Below the pieces are notes generated by a model. It had not been told where the DNA came from, made no database searches, and saw only the letters and a list, made by a program, of their open reading frames with translations. Positions 20,815-32,939 of a stretch of 64,000 nucleotides of DNA are shown here, piece by piece. The translations under genes were made by a program, and so were the position numbers. This DNA comes from Norana najaformis (lineage: Eukaryota; Annelida; Clitellata; Crassiclitellata; Hormogastridae): assembly GCA_964023275.1 (NCBI GenBank), contig OZ029923.1, positions 2,407,738 through 2,471,737 on the forward strand. The letters are read 5' to 3'. The first letter of the stretch is position 1. Each line of letters opens with the position of its first letter.

Positions 20815-23800
20815 CTAAGTTGACGAAGGGCAGAACTTAGGACACGTTCTCCAAACGATGAGCCCAGCGATGATGACCAACGGAACGACAACGCAGACGG
20901 TCACGATGATTGCAATGCGAATGGCTTTGCCGTGTTTTGTCAAAGTCACCTCCGCTGCAAATAATTAAACAATAGTTAACGAAAACAACAAAAGCTAATA
21001 ACTGAGTTGAGTAAAGCTAAAAATACCGTTAAGTCTACTTGAAATATCTAAGACAGAAGACTAGTCTACAATACGTCACATCGCATTACAATGCTTCTCG
21101 TTACATTGGCATTGTATTGCATCCATAACACCACATGATATCAGAGCACATAGTCAGTTTTAACAGCTGAAATTATCGGAAAAAGTCAATGAGTTTTGAT
21201 TGTGTGACACTGTCTGGTAGAATTAGAATGCCATGCAATGAACAATTCCTGGATTATCTTCTTACTTACGTGACTCTTTTTCGTACGTCTCTCCTCTGAT
21301 TTTATTCCATGCTTTGCATTTGTACGTTGCAAAAGACGTTCCGTTTTTCAGCTCTGCCACGACCGTCTCCCCTTCTGCCAAAAGCTTCCACTGACTGGCG
21401 TCGTCCTCGTTCACCGACCATTGGAAAGTGGCTGGTGGATTTGCATCGGCACGACAAGTGAGCTTTTCCCCGGGACCAACGGAAAGCGATGGCCGGGTCG
21501 AAACGTTCCTGGGGGAATCTAAACAAGGTTTAACAACAATGAACTACTGCTCTTTCGCGAGCCAGTCACCAGGGTTCATGATGTCCAGAAGAAGGAACCC
21601 CAATTTAAAATCCATTTAATGAATAAGCTATATTTTTACTTTTTCAAATTCTTATTATAAAATCCGGTTATATCAGTAGGTCTACTTTGTAGGAGTTTGT
21701 TAAATCCCCCTAGTGGCAATCCAGTAATCGGAAATTCTTTGAAGAAACATTCTGCACCTTAATTTTTAAAGCATTCAAGAGTGCTGTTTATCGAACTGTG
21801 AAAACATAGTGTTATGTAGCCTACAGAGAAGGACGTTGCTTGAATGTTGTGTATCTCTCGGGAGATCTGACTCACGCTCGCGAACCACAAGTGCTCCACC
21901 ACCACACAAAACCATCGAACTGGAGTTAGGGAAAATAATTACGTAATGTTATGACGTCATTTAAAAGGACCTTGCATAAACTACAATAATTAAGCTAGCA
22001 TAGTAAATAAATAAAAACAGACACTTGTAAGCCTAAATCTCAAAAATATTTGCTCAACATTTTTGAGTGGGAACCCATCCAAAACTGCATGCATTAGTAG
22101 CTACCTACATATTCTGCGATCACTCTTTTAAGGACATTAGAATAGGATTATTTGATATAAAATGATTTATCCCGCTTAGCAGCTTGTTACCATATTTTCC
22201 GAGGTGTTGCGGAATGCAACATTTCCGTCTTGCCGGATTTATTATGTTTCCTAATAACATATATTTCACATATTGCGAATTATTTAAATAATTTATTTCT
22301 ATTGTCGTCTAAATTTACAGAATACTCACATAAAATATCAAATTCCTTAGTTTCGCAGACTTTCACCAACGCAAAAGGCTGTTTACCAACAAATGAGGCA
22401 TAACACACCAGCGTCTGAACCTTTGGCGCTTTAGCGACAGTTGACAAGGTTCCTCGAATACGGTAGCTCTGTGAATTATCTTGTGGTTGACCTTCAGCCA
22501 ATTTAGCGTCTTTACCATACCACTTCACCTGAGGCTGTCCAATTCCATAGACTGTCGCATCGCACATGTATTGTATTTTGTCGTCTTCGGCCACTTCTTT
22601 GTCAGTATCAGGAGGTGTTGTAGTGCAACTGGGTTGCGATTCTAGAAGAAACGGAGAAAGTCTATGATTTTTCATTGTAAGATATGTAAACTAATCGGAA
22701 ATTTACGCAGTTATGCTTTTTCAAACCTTTCATTACCTTCTGTTCAAGACTTAGGTAATACGTTTTACTATATACTCATCGGATCTTAGGTACTTGCTTT
22801 TACTGCCTCCTTGGAAGGACCTAGTTGATATCCTTAGTATCTGCCCATCAGAACCTAATTAGTACCCCTTACTACACAGTCGTAGGGATCAAGTTATTAC
22901 CTATTACTACCTGGTTCCTGGGATCTAGATCCTGGCTTTTATTATACGACCCAATGTATAGCTGTAGTTTCCACTAAGGGATCGTTGTGAAAACGTTTTT
23001 AAGGACATTCTGCTTATGTGAAGAGCTTATGAAGCGTGCTTACGAAGTTGTCATTCTCAAACAAATAACTATGAAGATTTCATCTGTAAAAAGTAGTTAC
23101 GAGCGATTTTGTTAATCTGTCCGATAAAATTATAGCCCACCTATTTTTGTTACCGACTTTAGACATTCAGTCATGGTTTTGGGGCGACTCTGTTAAGAGA
23201 ACAGAACAAATGTTTTCTCTAGTTTTCCATTTGACACCTATGTGTCGTGTAGCATTTGACTTAGATGAACAATTCGGTTCATTATAGCACGTGAAACTAG
23301 TGTAGGACTCTAGATGTAACTTACGGAATACGAATAGGAAGATGCCTGCTGAAGAACCAGAGATGGTGCACTGGTAGTACAAGGCGTCTTCCTTTCTGAC
23401 GTCTTTGATGACAAGACCACAGCCGTTCGTGAATTCATATTTCTGTTGAGAATTGCTCGTGATTGCCGTAGATGCAGATTCGTTACTCTTCTGCCATTGA
23501 ATCCCTGCGCAACTGCTTGAGCGGTACGGACACTGCACAGTTACAGAGGTTCCCACGTAGGCCGTGGTGACTGGCACATTTGTGACCGCTGTCTTTCCAG
23601 CAACACCTGAATGTATGAAGAAATATTTTCGTAGACTATATTGTATGTATGCATGTACGTAAGTATGTATGTATGCATGAATGCATGTATGTGTGTATGT
23701 ATGTGCATGATGTATTAAGATATACAAAACAATGATAAGACAGGTGATGCTATACGGAGCAGAAGCCTCGACTTTGACGAAAGCGGAGGAGAGACTGCTG

Positions 23801-25510
23801 TAGAAAACTTAAATCATATTGTATCATATAGTATCGTATTTGATAACTTATGTAGCGCTTCTTACAGAACGAACTACTCAGAAGTGCTTCCACCTTGAAG
23901 ACCATGGGGAAATAAGAACAAAATGAGAATGCTGCGATGGATACTTGGAATCTCGCTGAAAGACAAGAAAAGGATCGAGTATATTAGCCAGATATTAGGA
24001 GTAATGTATATGTTTGACAAGGTACGAGAAGCCAGGTTGCGATGGTATGATCATGTGATGAGGACAGAGGAGGAAAGCTACATTAAAGGAATTGTGAGAG
24101 CAGAGCTTCACAGACGCCGCAGTCGGGAAGACAATGGAAGAGAATTGGAGACATAAGTCAACAAGCTGTAAAGCTCTTCAGACTGAAGAAGGAAGATAAT
24201 GGAGATTGAAGCAATTGGTAAAGAAGGATCCGTGTGGCTGCCCTGTATCCTAGGAGAGATTAATTCCAGCCAGAAGGAGAGAGAATATGTATTTACATAT
24301 GCATGCATGAATGTATGGATGTGTGTATAATATAAACATGTATGTATGTAATACTATGTGTGTATGTATGTGTGTATCAGAGTTTTTGTAAAGCGCATTA
24401 AAGACTTCTTAAAGGGTAAGATCATGGCTATCTAAATGATCCAAACAGCTGCGTCTTAAGCTGATGAGCAAATGGAACTTGAGTTGAGTGAGAAGAAACA
24501 GTACTTCAGTTCACAGGAAGACTGTTCCGAAAGACTGGACTATTACACTGTATTGGACTGTATCTTGCACTCAACATAGCAGTTACGGCATCATACTTAC
24601 GGTATTCACACAAAAGTCTCACTTTTAATTTCTTGCTGACTTAAGTGGCATATTGCAATTCAACGAGACGCCCTGATAATCTCCAATCTGCATAACCATG
24701 GCACGGAAGCTGACCCAGCAACCTGGTTCTTGCGGATGTGATTCATGCACGTGGCGAATGGGCTTTTTTCCTGACGAAGCTTTTGTATGGCACTAAGACA
24801 CTTCGGGCATTTGCAGTACACGTATATTGATATTTGATTATATTTACAATTACATGCACAGAGCTTACCGAAGATGAGGGCACATAGTTCTTTGTGGACG
24901 CATCTTTCAATTACTCGCTTGGAATTCTCTTGCGGCCAGTGATCGCTCGGCAGTTTGTGTTGGCCTTTCGATAATGGCTGAAGATCACCCACAACTGATG
25001 GCACTCCTCTTCCACAAATCCTATCCTGATTCCTCCTCTTTCACTTATATTTCTTACCACTCCATTGCTAACCATCACTCGCCGTTTTCTCCGAATATCG
25101 GCTTGCCTGACTCATGGATCGTGACCGGGAACCGAGTCCTTCCTGCCTATACACTTTGTCTTCTTTGACTCTTTCGATTAAGCGTCTGGAAGAAGGAGAT
25201 TCCCGCTGCTTAGCTCTCTTAGAGCGCTATAGAAATCTAGAGCTTTACGATTACGTTTCTTTGTCTTTCCAACGCAAAGCCATCAGCCATCTTACCACCA
25301 CGGTATCCTGCTAATACAACACCCTCGAGAGGTAAACAACGAGCACTATATCACTATAAAAATTACAACATTTTGCTACGTGTTATGAGCACTGTTTAGA
25401 AACTAAGTTAGTTACAAAATAATGACAGATAAATATTTGGATGGCGAACGAACAATACCTGTAGTTGGGAAGACGGTGAGTGAGCTTATAACGATCACGA
25501 TTGCAATCAT
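20815..25510 (-). CDS. Gene B: three-Ig type I membrane receptor (type 1)
   Basis: Exons 25510-25459, 23606-23325, 22641-22330, 21518-21270, 20954-20815, all phase 1; 1035 bases, 344 codons, no internal stop. The signal peptide is identical in sequence to that of gene A. The V domain shows VTVQC, SSCAGIQW, NGCGLVI and DALYYQC, with a five-residue longer N-terminus than gene A. Ig2 has the shared YGIGQPQVKW and VCETKEFDIL. Ig3 reads LTCRADANPPATFQWSV then YKCKAW. The TM exon starts LTKHGKAIRIAI as in the other copies, has a Pro in mid-helix (VVVPLVIIAG), and ends in a tail WRTCPKFCPSST. A plus-strand RTE-like LINE tail sits antisense in intron 1. Probably functional; ligand unknown. Confidence 0.85.
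23635..23712 (+). repeat. TATG microsatellite next to gene B V exon
   Basis: Short TATG/TGCA array about 35 bases from the V acceptor. Confidence 0.85.
23725..24165 (+). pseudogene. RTE-like LINE tail in intron 1 of gene B
   Basis: Fragments [15 protein letters not shown] and RLRWYDHVMRTEEES show the C-terminal end of an RTE-like reverse transcriptase. A CR1-like terminal motif interrupts it near 23830. Antisense to gene B. Confidence 0.65.
24380..25300. other. Rest of intron 1 of gene B
   Basis: Duplicated flank sequence with a CR1/L2-like LINE tail (about 24990-25255, ending CTTTACGATTACG), parallel to intron 1 of gene A. No exon is seen. Confidence 0.55.
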
Positions 25511-26740
25511 GGTTTTTGTTGTTGTGATGGCTGAACAGAAAACACTGCATGCACAACGACGAAAAGTGCAATTAGGATTTTACATGAGCAAGATAGCCTA
25601 CTGCTGCGTTTCTAAGTTGAAACTGTGTCTTCCTTGACTCTTTCGATTGAGCTCACACTCGTTCTTATTTTGATGTTCTTGCATGCTTTGTACTATGTTC
25701 TCCTATTTGCATTAACATTCCTCTTTCACTGATCCTATCCTGACTCCCTTCTTCCTCTTATCTCTCTTTCTGCTCCAATACCAAACACACCCACCGTAGC
25801 TGTCACGCTGTCTCTCTGCCTGACTTTTGGATCTTGACCAGGAAGAGAAAACCCTTTTGCCTGTCGATTTTGAGCGCCTGTGAATAAGCTGGTCCCCGTG
25901 ACGTGGCTTTCGTTGGGCGCTGTAGAAATCTCGGGATTACGATTACGATAGTTTTAGTTTCTTATGTTGGTTTCTGAGTCATTGTTATGAGATAATAAAA
26001 TATTATAGAGGACTTCCTCGTCCCTGAGGTGCGCATCGACCCATAGCAAATGGGTCGGGGTTCGGTGCTGGAAAGTCGAGGCCTCTCCTCTGCACGACTC
26101 TCTGACGATCGGTTAGGGGAGTTACCTCGGTTGCAGAGGGAAGACATCCTTTAAAAACCTCTAATCATTGTTTAGAAGTTCTATTAAAATTCCACAATGC
26201 ACTAATCATTAACACTCTACAAAATACCAATCATTAAAATTCTACACAGTAAAAATCATTAAAATTATCCCCATCATTCTAGTGACCTCCGCCTTGACAG
26301 GACAACCCGGTGTCTTAACGGTGAAAGGTGGTCGCGGTTCTGAGCGAAGGGAATCTGCGGCCACCCAAATGAAACTCTAGAACGTCGTTTGTTTCAATTG
26401 TACAATTGGTGTAGCTTACTAGATTAGATTACTCTAGCGATTTAGGTATTTTTGCTTTGATTAGGAAATGTTAGACTGTCAGTCTAACTGTCCGAACTCG
26501 ACTCAAGACCAAAGAATGCAGTACTAAATTGCTAGGTTTAGACAACCTACAATTTTCTATGTACTGTAGGAGCGATTTATACTCACGGTTATTCAACAAT
26601 ATGTACTAAGCCTTGTCAGTTAGAGTTCAAACTGACTGTCTGTTCTATATGGCGATCTTGAGTTTCTTGTACTAATTCTCCAGCCTAGATGTTCACAAAT
26701 TCAGATTCACTTCTGCACCATCGCATTCTTTTTACATAAT
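25511..26740. other. No gene recognised upstream of gene B
   Basis: Includes a further CR1/L2-like tail (about 25720-25950, GGGATTACGATTACGA) and unassigned GC-richer sequence at 26010-26130. No TATA box is obvious near the gene B start. Confidence 0.45.
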
Positions 26741-26799
26741 GATTTCCTCCTTTTATCTCGGTGTGATATTTGCAGTACCAGCATGTGTAGTCACTTCAT

Positions 26800-26902
26800 A
26801 GCTGACGTCGCAGGGGGGTGCAGTGGAACAGGGACCTCGAATCATTTTTCTGCCATGGCTGATATTTAAACCTTTGACCTCGCGATAGGCTAACCTCTAG
26901 AT
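26800..26902 (-). repeat. tRNA-derived SINE, split by the hAT insertion
   Basis: Reading the minus strand and skipping the element at 26903-29442, the sequence has a tRNA-like head (GGTTAGCCTATCGCGAGGTC then a B box GGTTTAAAT). Its body (GGGACCTCGAATCA in reverse) is shared with the SINE at 60840-61085. The remaining part continues at 29443-29470. Confidence 0.6.
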
Positions 26903-27168
26903 CAGGGGTGGGCAGACTACGGCCCGCGGGCCGCATGCGGCCCGCCTGACAGTTTAATGCGGCCCGCAAGTGGCATGGAAATTATTGTGGATTTTTGGCT
27001 AATCTTACGTTTACAAGACCGTATTGATTGCCTGTCAACAAATTTTTAGATTACCCATCTATGACATAACCCTCCTATGGGTAATCTATGCCACGCTATG
27101 TCATCTATTCTATTCGAAACTTGACGAATCTATTCTATATTTTATTGTTTGTTGTCTTTGTATTTAAC

Positions 27169-27520
27169 AGCGATACAGAAATATTTATTTAATTTAAAAG
27201 TTTGTAATCCATCGTAAAAATGAACTCGAATAAAAAGCGAAAAGTTTCAGACGAATGTCGTGCGTTTAACAAGAACTGGACGTATAATTATTTCTTTACA
27301 GATGTTGAAAATAAAGCCTTGTGTTTAATATGCCAAGATAGTAATAGCGATACAGAAATATTTATTTAATTTAAAAGTTTGTAATCCATCGTAAAAATGA
27401 ACTCGAATAAAAAGCGAAAAGTTTCAGACGAATGTCGTGCGTTTAACAAGAACTGGACGTATAATTATTTCTTTACAGATGTTGAAAATAAAGCCTTGTG
27501 TTTAATATGCCAAGATAGTG
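27169..27520. repeat. Internal 177-base tandem duplication in the hAT element
   Basis: The sequence from about 27169 to 27342 (GCGATACAGAAATATTT up to GCCAAGATAGT) is repeated with the same order from about 27346. It spans the transposase start codon and the first zinc-finger half, so two candidate start regions exist. Confidence 0.9.
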
Positions 27521-29206
27521 TTGCCGTATTTAAGGAGTACAACCTGAAGAGACACTATCAGTCCAAGCATGAGGATTATGGACAAAATTTGTCACAAGCG
27601 GAATTGTAAAATAGAGCTGATGAACTGGTCAGGCGTTTGAAACAGCAACAAACTGTCTTTTATCGCCAGTCTAACATACAAGAAGCTGCTACAACCGCCA
27701 GTTTCGTGGTTGCTCATATGTTAGCTAAGCAAAACAAGCCATTTTCAGACGGAGAGTTTGTCAAAGAATGCATGCTTAAGATTGTCAACGTTGTCTGCCC
27801 CGAAGTCAAGAGCAAATTAGAAAGTGTATCCCTCTCCAGGAGAACTGTTGTTCGCCGAATTGACGAAATCAGTGAAAATTTACTGGATCAGCTACTTCAG
27901 TCAAGTAGGTCATTTCATTGGTTTTCTTTGGCTTTGGACGAAAGCACAGATATCCAAGACACAGCCCAGTTACTTATTTTTATCAGGGGAGTTGATGCAC
28001 AGTTTACCGTTACTGAGGAGTTACTGTAATGGAATCTTTGAAAGACACCACAACTGGCCAAGATTTATTTGACTGCGTACAAAACTGTTTTGTCAGAATG
28101 AGTTTACCATGGAATAAGTTGGCCAGCATGACAACAGATGGGGCACCTGCTCTAACAGGTAAACACATTGGCCTTGTTAAACTCGTTAATGACAAAATAA
28201 AAAGTCAACATCCAGGACATGAAGCACTGTGATTTCACTGCATTATTCATCAAGAAAACCTTTGCAAATCTGTGCTTAACTTCAGACACGTATCTGACAT
28301 AATTGTTACAGTAGTTAACTTGATTAGATCACGAGGTCTAAACCACAGACAATTCAAAACTTTTTTGGACGACCTTGAATGTGAATATTCTGATGTGCTG
28401 TACCACAACAATGTGCGCTGGCTAAGCATGGGTAATGTGTTGGAAAGAGTCTGGAATCTCAGAGACGAAATTATGCTCTTTGTGGAAATGAAGAATATTG
28501 ATTGTGCATTTTTGCAAATGGTGAAAGACTCAGATTGGTTGTGTGACTTTGCATTTGCTGTTGACATGTTTGACAAACTTAATGAAGTTAATGTGACATT
28601 GCAAGGCAAAGATACCTTTGCACATGACTTGTATATAGCTGTTAAGTCTTTCGAAGCTAAGCTTGTTCTCCTTTCAGTGCAGCTGAATAAAAATAACTTG
28701 ACTCATTTTCCTCATTTGCAAACGCAAAATGTTACTCAGGCAATTGCAGAAAAGTACAGTAAACAAACGTCATCGTTGAAAGAAGAGTTTGCAAGGAGAT
28801 TTATTGAGTTCAGAAATCTGGAAGAACAATTTAACTTACTCACTTGCCCATTTAATGCCAATCCAGAAACAGCAACAGATGAACTTCAACTTGAGTTGAT
28901 TGATCTCCAAAGTGACAACACCCTCCGGGAGTTATTTAGAAATTCAACGCTAACTGAATTCTATTCAGCTTTGAAAATCAGTAAATTTGGCAGGCTGAAA
29001 AATTTTGCTGCCAGATTTTTATCATTTTTGGATCAACTTACATCTGTGAACAGACGTTTTCATGTATGAACATTAATAAGTCGAAAACCAGATCTCAGCT
29101 TACAGATGTGAATCTGCAGTCTGTGTTGCGCATAACAACGAGCAAACTGAATCCTGAGTACGAAAAACTTCTTGAAAATTTTTCTCCGCTGCACAGGTCT
29201 CATTGA
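27397..29206 (+). pseudogene. hAT transposase, GTF2IRD2/ZBED-like, with several stops
   Basis: The N-terminus MNSNKKRKVSDECR leads to a BED-like zinc finger (CLICQDSVAVFKEYNLKRHY then SKH). Further on come LALDESTDI (catalytic region), MTTDGAPALTGKHIGLV, a CIIHQENLC segment, and a hAT C-terminal part ending RSQLTDVNLQSVLRI. The frame is interrupted by TAA at 27607-27609, a stop plus frame change near 28027, TGA at 28230-28232, and a shift near 29065. The overall order matches the Charlie-like hAT transposases from which vertebrate GTF2IRD2-type genes derive. Inactive. Confidence 0.85.
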
Positions 29207-29224
29207 TCATAACGAGACCTGTGC
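29191..29224. other. Perfect 11-bp hairpin at hAT transposase end
   Basis: GCACAGGTCTC and GAGACCTGTGC are separated by 12 bases, overlapping the inferred stop codon of the transposase. Confidence 0.6.
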
Positions 29225-29450
29225 AGTTAGTCGACTCTAGTGAATAGTGAATAGTCAGTTGTCTACTCTAGTTACTCTAGTAGAGTGAGTAAAATAATAA
29301 ATGTACACTTGTTGATGATTGTTACTTATTTTTATATTATTTTGTTTTTAAACGCTTATTCTTATTGTACTTTGGATGCGGCCCACTTCACATACGGCTA
29401 ACATTGGTGCGGCCCTCAATCAAGAAAGTTTGCCCAGCCCTGCTCTAGAT

Positions 29451-29966
29451 CCTGCTACCTTTAACAGTTACTTTCAGTAATTACGCTTAATTCTATTTTC
29501 CCACGTGTGTCTAATTATCATGATCTGTATCTCCATCACGAACAGCTACAAACGCCACAGGATGCATGTTGCTTGGAAGGAGCCCTGTAACCCGGTTGAA
29601 ATGACGGGTGGAGTTTGCAGCTGTTTCATGACGGACATATACACCCACGGAATTAGCGCTAACGATGTTAAATGTCATTAAGAACTGAACATTGAGAACA
29701 TTGAGAACGTTGCGTTCATGGTATGCAACAATTATTATGGATGGATATGTTGCATGTTTAAATTTATCGGATTTCAACCGGGCTCCTCCCACGCATCACG
29801 CTTTATCACGTCGACCTCATTGAAATGACCTTAGACTGATGCCTTCTGACACTATGAAAACGGCGTAATAGATATCTTTAGATCAGAACAGATCAAGTCT
29901 TATTAGATGTCATATCAGATCACGGTAGAATCGATTATCCACCCTTCATTTATATTTCTGCGATAT
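29451..29966. other. No gene recognised
   Basis: SINE remainder followed by unassigned AT-rich sequence. A 93-codon minus-strand ORF (29511-29792) has no recognisable domain and I do not support it. Confidence 0.45.
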
Positions 29967-29967
29967 A

Positions 29968-32319
29968 TACTGGACAACAAATTTTTACAAAAGTCATGTT
30001 ACTGAAATGAAATTAGTCAGTTCTTATCAATTTGTATGTGCTGAACACGAATATGACAGTGAAAATGCCGAATTGGCTCTAGTTTTTTTGTAATCTGAAA
30101 TGAAGTAATTTTATATCGTACAATGCATGCCAATAGTGATACACTTACAGTTAATATTTGTAAAAACCAGGTCATAGACTAGTTCTTAGATTTTTTTGCC
30201 TGTCTCTTGTACAGCTGTTCGGGAGCATCTCTGCGGAGTGTCCAGCAGTAGTCAGCCAACATTGTAGTGGACCATTTTCCCTGGTACCTTTGCTCCATTG
30301 TTGCGATATCTTGATGAAAACGTTCGCCATGTTCGTCACTAACCATACCACAGTTGTCAGGGAAGAAATCCAGATGGGAATGAAGGAAATGCATCTTCAG
30401 AGACATATTGCAGTGAAATTTCTGGTACTGCTTGAGCATGTCTTCTACTAGTTCCTTGTAGTTTTCTGCTGTAACATTCCCCAGAAAGTCTGTAGACACT
30501 AGACGAAAAGCATTCCATGCTTGTTTCGCATCACCCTCCAGCAAGTTGTTGAAGCGGTCATCTTTGAAGAGTTCTCTAATCTGAGGACCCACAAAAACTC
30601 CCTCTTTAATCTTTGCTTCGCTGAGTCGAGGGAATTTTTCATGCAGGTATCGGAAAGCTGGCGAAGTGCGGTCCATGGCTTTCACGAAGTTCTTCACCAA
30701 ACCTAGTTTGATGTGAAGGGGTGGTAGTAGGATTTTGTGAGCCTCGACCAGAGCTGGGTGCTGGATATTCTTCTGTCCAACTGCCATGTTTTGTCTGGGA
30801 GTCCATTCCTTCCTCACGTAGTGCAACTCTCTTGCTCGGCTATCCCACTCACACAAGAAACACATATATTTTGTATATCCTTGCTGCAGTCCCATTAAAA
30901 TGGCAACTACCTTCAAATCACCACACAGGTGCCATTTGTACCTGTTATAGTCAATGGAATGCAGTAGCTGTTTTAGGTTATCGTATGTCTCTTTCATGTG
31001 GACAGCATGCGCTAATGGAATAGATGGAAGACGGTTTCCATTGTGCAAAAGCACAGCCTTAAGACTCAGTGTTGAAGAGTCTACAAAGAGTCTCCATTCT
31101 TGTGGGTCATGAGTGATCTGTAAGGCATTCATGAGGTCGTCAATATTGGAACAGAATACCAGATTACCTTCCTTCATAAAGAAAGGTTCCAACTGCTGAT
31201 GGCGCTTTCTATATGAAGTAATTGTGACATCTTCTTCTAGAAGATTGCATTGTTGGAGTCTTGATCCTAGCAATTCTGCCTTGTTTTTGGATAAGTCCAA
31301 ATCACGAACAAGGTCATTTAGTTCTTCCTGTGTTATTCTGTGTGGGGTTGATGATGCACCACAGTGAAAATCGGGATCACTGCACGCTGACGGACCAGGA
31401 GAAGAACATGTCGGCTCACCCTTGTCCTCATCAGATGAATCAAGGAAAATATATTCTGCTGGAGGTTCTGGAATAGGAAGTCCATCACCATGTGGAACTG
31501 GTCTCAATGCTGACGGAATGTTTGGGTAGACTATTGTCGACTTCTTTTGCTTCGTTATTCCACCGGAAAGAGGAGGAACCAAGCAGAAGTAACAGTCATC
31601 TACGTGGTTGCTTTGCTCTCTCCACACCATGGGAACTGCAAACGGCATTGATGGTCTTTTGCCATTCAACCACTGTGAAAGCTGTGTTGTACATGTAGCA
31701 CAGCATATATGCGGGGCCCATGGCTTGTCTTGGTCACCAACCTTGCATTCGAAGTAAGCATGATATGCCTTCTTGACTTGATAAGTGATACTTTTCTTCT
31801 GGTTGGCAAATGTCACTTCCCCACAAATGTAACAAAAGTTGTCCACAGTATTTACGCACTTCCGAGGCATTACTGTTCTGTATTGTATCTAAATGGATAA
31901 AGTAATAATAGTTTTATAAAACAGTAGCTTAAACTGTCTCGCACAAAGTCTGTAATATTGTAAATGTTCAACCGTTCCGACTCGCTTTATATAGTACACT
32001 GCTGACGTCATCTTACGTCAGCAGCCGACTGGCTGTAGTTTTACATTGCATCAGAAAATGACGTAATCAACTGTGCATGATGTGTCCATGATGGGATTAT
32101 GCAATGAGGTTGAATATTACATCATTCTAGACTTATTTAGGATATTGTCGCAGTCCTACTGCATAAATTTACATGGTGAAACATAAAAAATGAACTATAT
32201 GAAATATTTTCAAAACGAGAGCCAATAAAAATTTTTTTGGTTATATTCGTGTTCAGCACACCAAGATGCTACACATTAGGGCCTTTTCCAGTCAGTAACG
32301 ATTTCTATGTTGACCAGTG
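29968..32319 (-). mobile_element. Terminal-inverted-repeat DNA element of unnamed family
   Basis: Outer ends are CTGGACAACA on the left (from about 29970) and its partner CTGGTCAACA read in from the right (ending about 32317). Inside them a 17-base perfect inverted repeat, GTGCTGAACACGAATAT, lies at 30038-30054 and 32243-32259. This gives imperfect terminal repeats of about 85 bases, around a single intact ORF. The flanking bases are TA-rich (GATATA left, TATTATG right), consistent with a TA or TATA-like target duplication, but I cannot settle its exact length. Confidence 0.75.
30179..31870 (-). CDS. Intact 563-codon transposase-like protein, family not named
   Basis: Uninterrupted minus-strand ORF beginning MPRKCVNTVDNFCYICG. 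The N-terminal 100 residues hold paired cysteines (CYIC; HICCATC; CYFC) suggesting a zinc-binding domain. An acidic, Ser-rich linker follows (residues about 135-165). The C-terminal two thirds has conserved-looking blocks: WRLFVDSSTLSLKAVLLHNG, LCGDLKVVAILMGLQ, YMCFLCEWDSRA, GVFVGPQIRELFKDDRF, FLHSHLDFFPDNCG, SDEHGERFHQDI and YQGKW. The Asp residues of VDSS and CGDLKV and the Glu of DEHGE are plausible RNase H-fold catalytic residues, by inference only. Similar uncharacterised proteins are, from memory, scattered through arthropods and cnidarians. The intact frame inside inverted repeats suggests a recently active element. Confidence 0.75.
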   Translation of the reverse strand: MPRKCVNTVDNFCYICGEVTFANQKKSITYQVKKAYHAYFECKVGDQDKPWAPHICCATCTTQLSQWLNGKRPSMPFAVPMVWREQSNHVDDCYFCLVPPLSGGITKQKKSTIVYPNIPSALRPVPHGDGLPIPEPPAEYIFLDSSDEDKGEPTCSSPGPSACSDPDFHCGASSTPHRITQEELNDLVRDLDLSKNKAELLGSRLQQCNLLEEDVTITSYRKRHQQLEPFFMKEGNLVFCSNIDDLMNALQITHDPQEWRLFVDSSTLSLKAVLLHNGNRLPSIPLAHAVHMKETYDNLKQLLHSIDYNRYKWHLCGDLKVVAILMGLQQGYTKYMCFLCEWDSRARELHYVRKEWTPRQNMAVGQKNIQHPALVEAHKILLPPLHIKLGLVKNFVKAMDRTSPAFRYLHEKFPRLSEAKIKEGVFVGPQIRELFKDDRFNNLLEGDAKQAWNAFRLVSTDFLGNVTAENYKELVEDMLKQYQKFHCNMSLKMHFLHSHLDFFPDNCGMVSDEHGERFHQDIATMEQRYQGKWSTTMLADYCWTLRRDAPEQLYKRQAKKSKN

Positions 32320-32935
32320 TATTATGAAGCCAATGTTTTTACAGATTTCTGCAAAGATTTGAGCAAGACCGGATGCTGGTCGATAAATACACGTAAATTT
32401 ATTTGAAGCCATCTGGAAATTAAATAACTTCGTCATCAGTGTTAAATAAATGAGTAAGCAATCAATTATTGAGATCATAGTAGTAACACGATATATGCAG
32501 CTGTTAGCTTTCAGATCATAAACATGACGCAGACTTTCCACGAACAACTTTCCGGTTTCAGTGGTTACTAAGACCCACACAAAAGCTTCTCATTTCAGAT
32601 CAGGGTAATTTCCCATGGCTTCTAATTTTGGGAAACCCTGCACATCACTCGTCTGGCCGTTTTGCTACACGAAATCGTGATATTAAGGCGAAAGTGAAGG
32701 AGGAGGTTGGTAGATCCTGTACCTTTAACCATGTACCTTTACAGGATTACAAGTTAACAGGAACCCTGATTTGTATATCAAAGGCTTGGTCGATGATTAT
32801 CACTCACTACAATATAACCATGTTTCCAAGATGGAACTAATAAGACTATTACTGCCACAGGATGTTCTCTCTAGATTGACAGGCCCATAACCAGATTCCG
32901 CTGTGGAAAAGTACTTCATTATTAACAATAGATGA
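32320..32935. other. No gene recognised
   Basis: AT-rich unassigned sequence. An ORF of 91 codons on the minus strand crosses the element boundary and is not convincing. Confidence 0.45.
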
Positions 32936-32939
32936 GAGG

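Larger units (their letters stand above)
26903..29442 (+). mobile_element. hAT transposon with intact ends and 8-bp target duplication
   Basis: The left end CAGGGGTGGGCAGACT and the right end (reverse complement CAGGGCTGGGCAAACT) form a 16-base terminal inverted repeat with two mismatches. The element is flanked by CTCTAGAT at 26895-26902 and again at 29443-29450, a perfect 8-base target duplication as hAT elements make. It interrupts a tRNA-derived SINE. The interior holds a decayed transposase and a 177-base internal tandem duplication. Confidence 0.93.

Noticed and set aside
21302-21526. Basic 74-codon minus-strand ORF MFRFPQERFDPAIAF
   Set aside because: Out of frame with the Ig3 exon of gene B; the correct phase gives a canonical Ig domain matching A, C and D.
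29511-29792. 93-codon minus-strand ORF
   Set aside because: No recognisable domain, no paralogue in the window and no supporting context.
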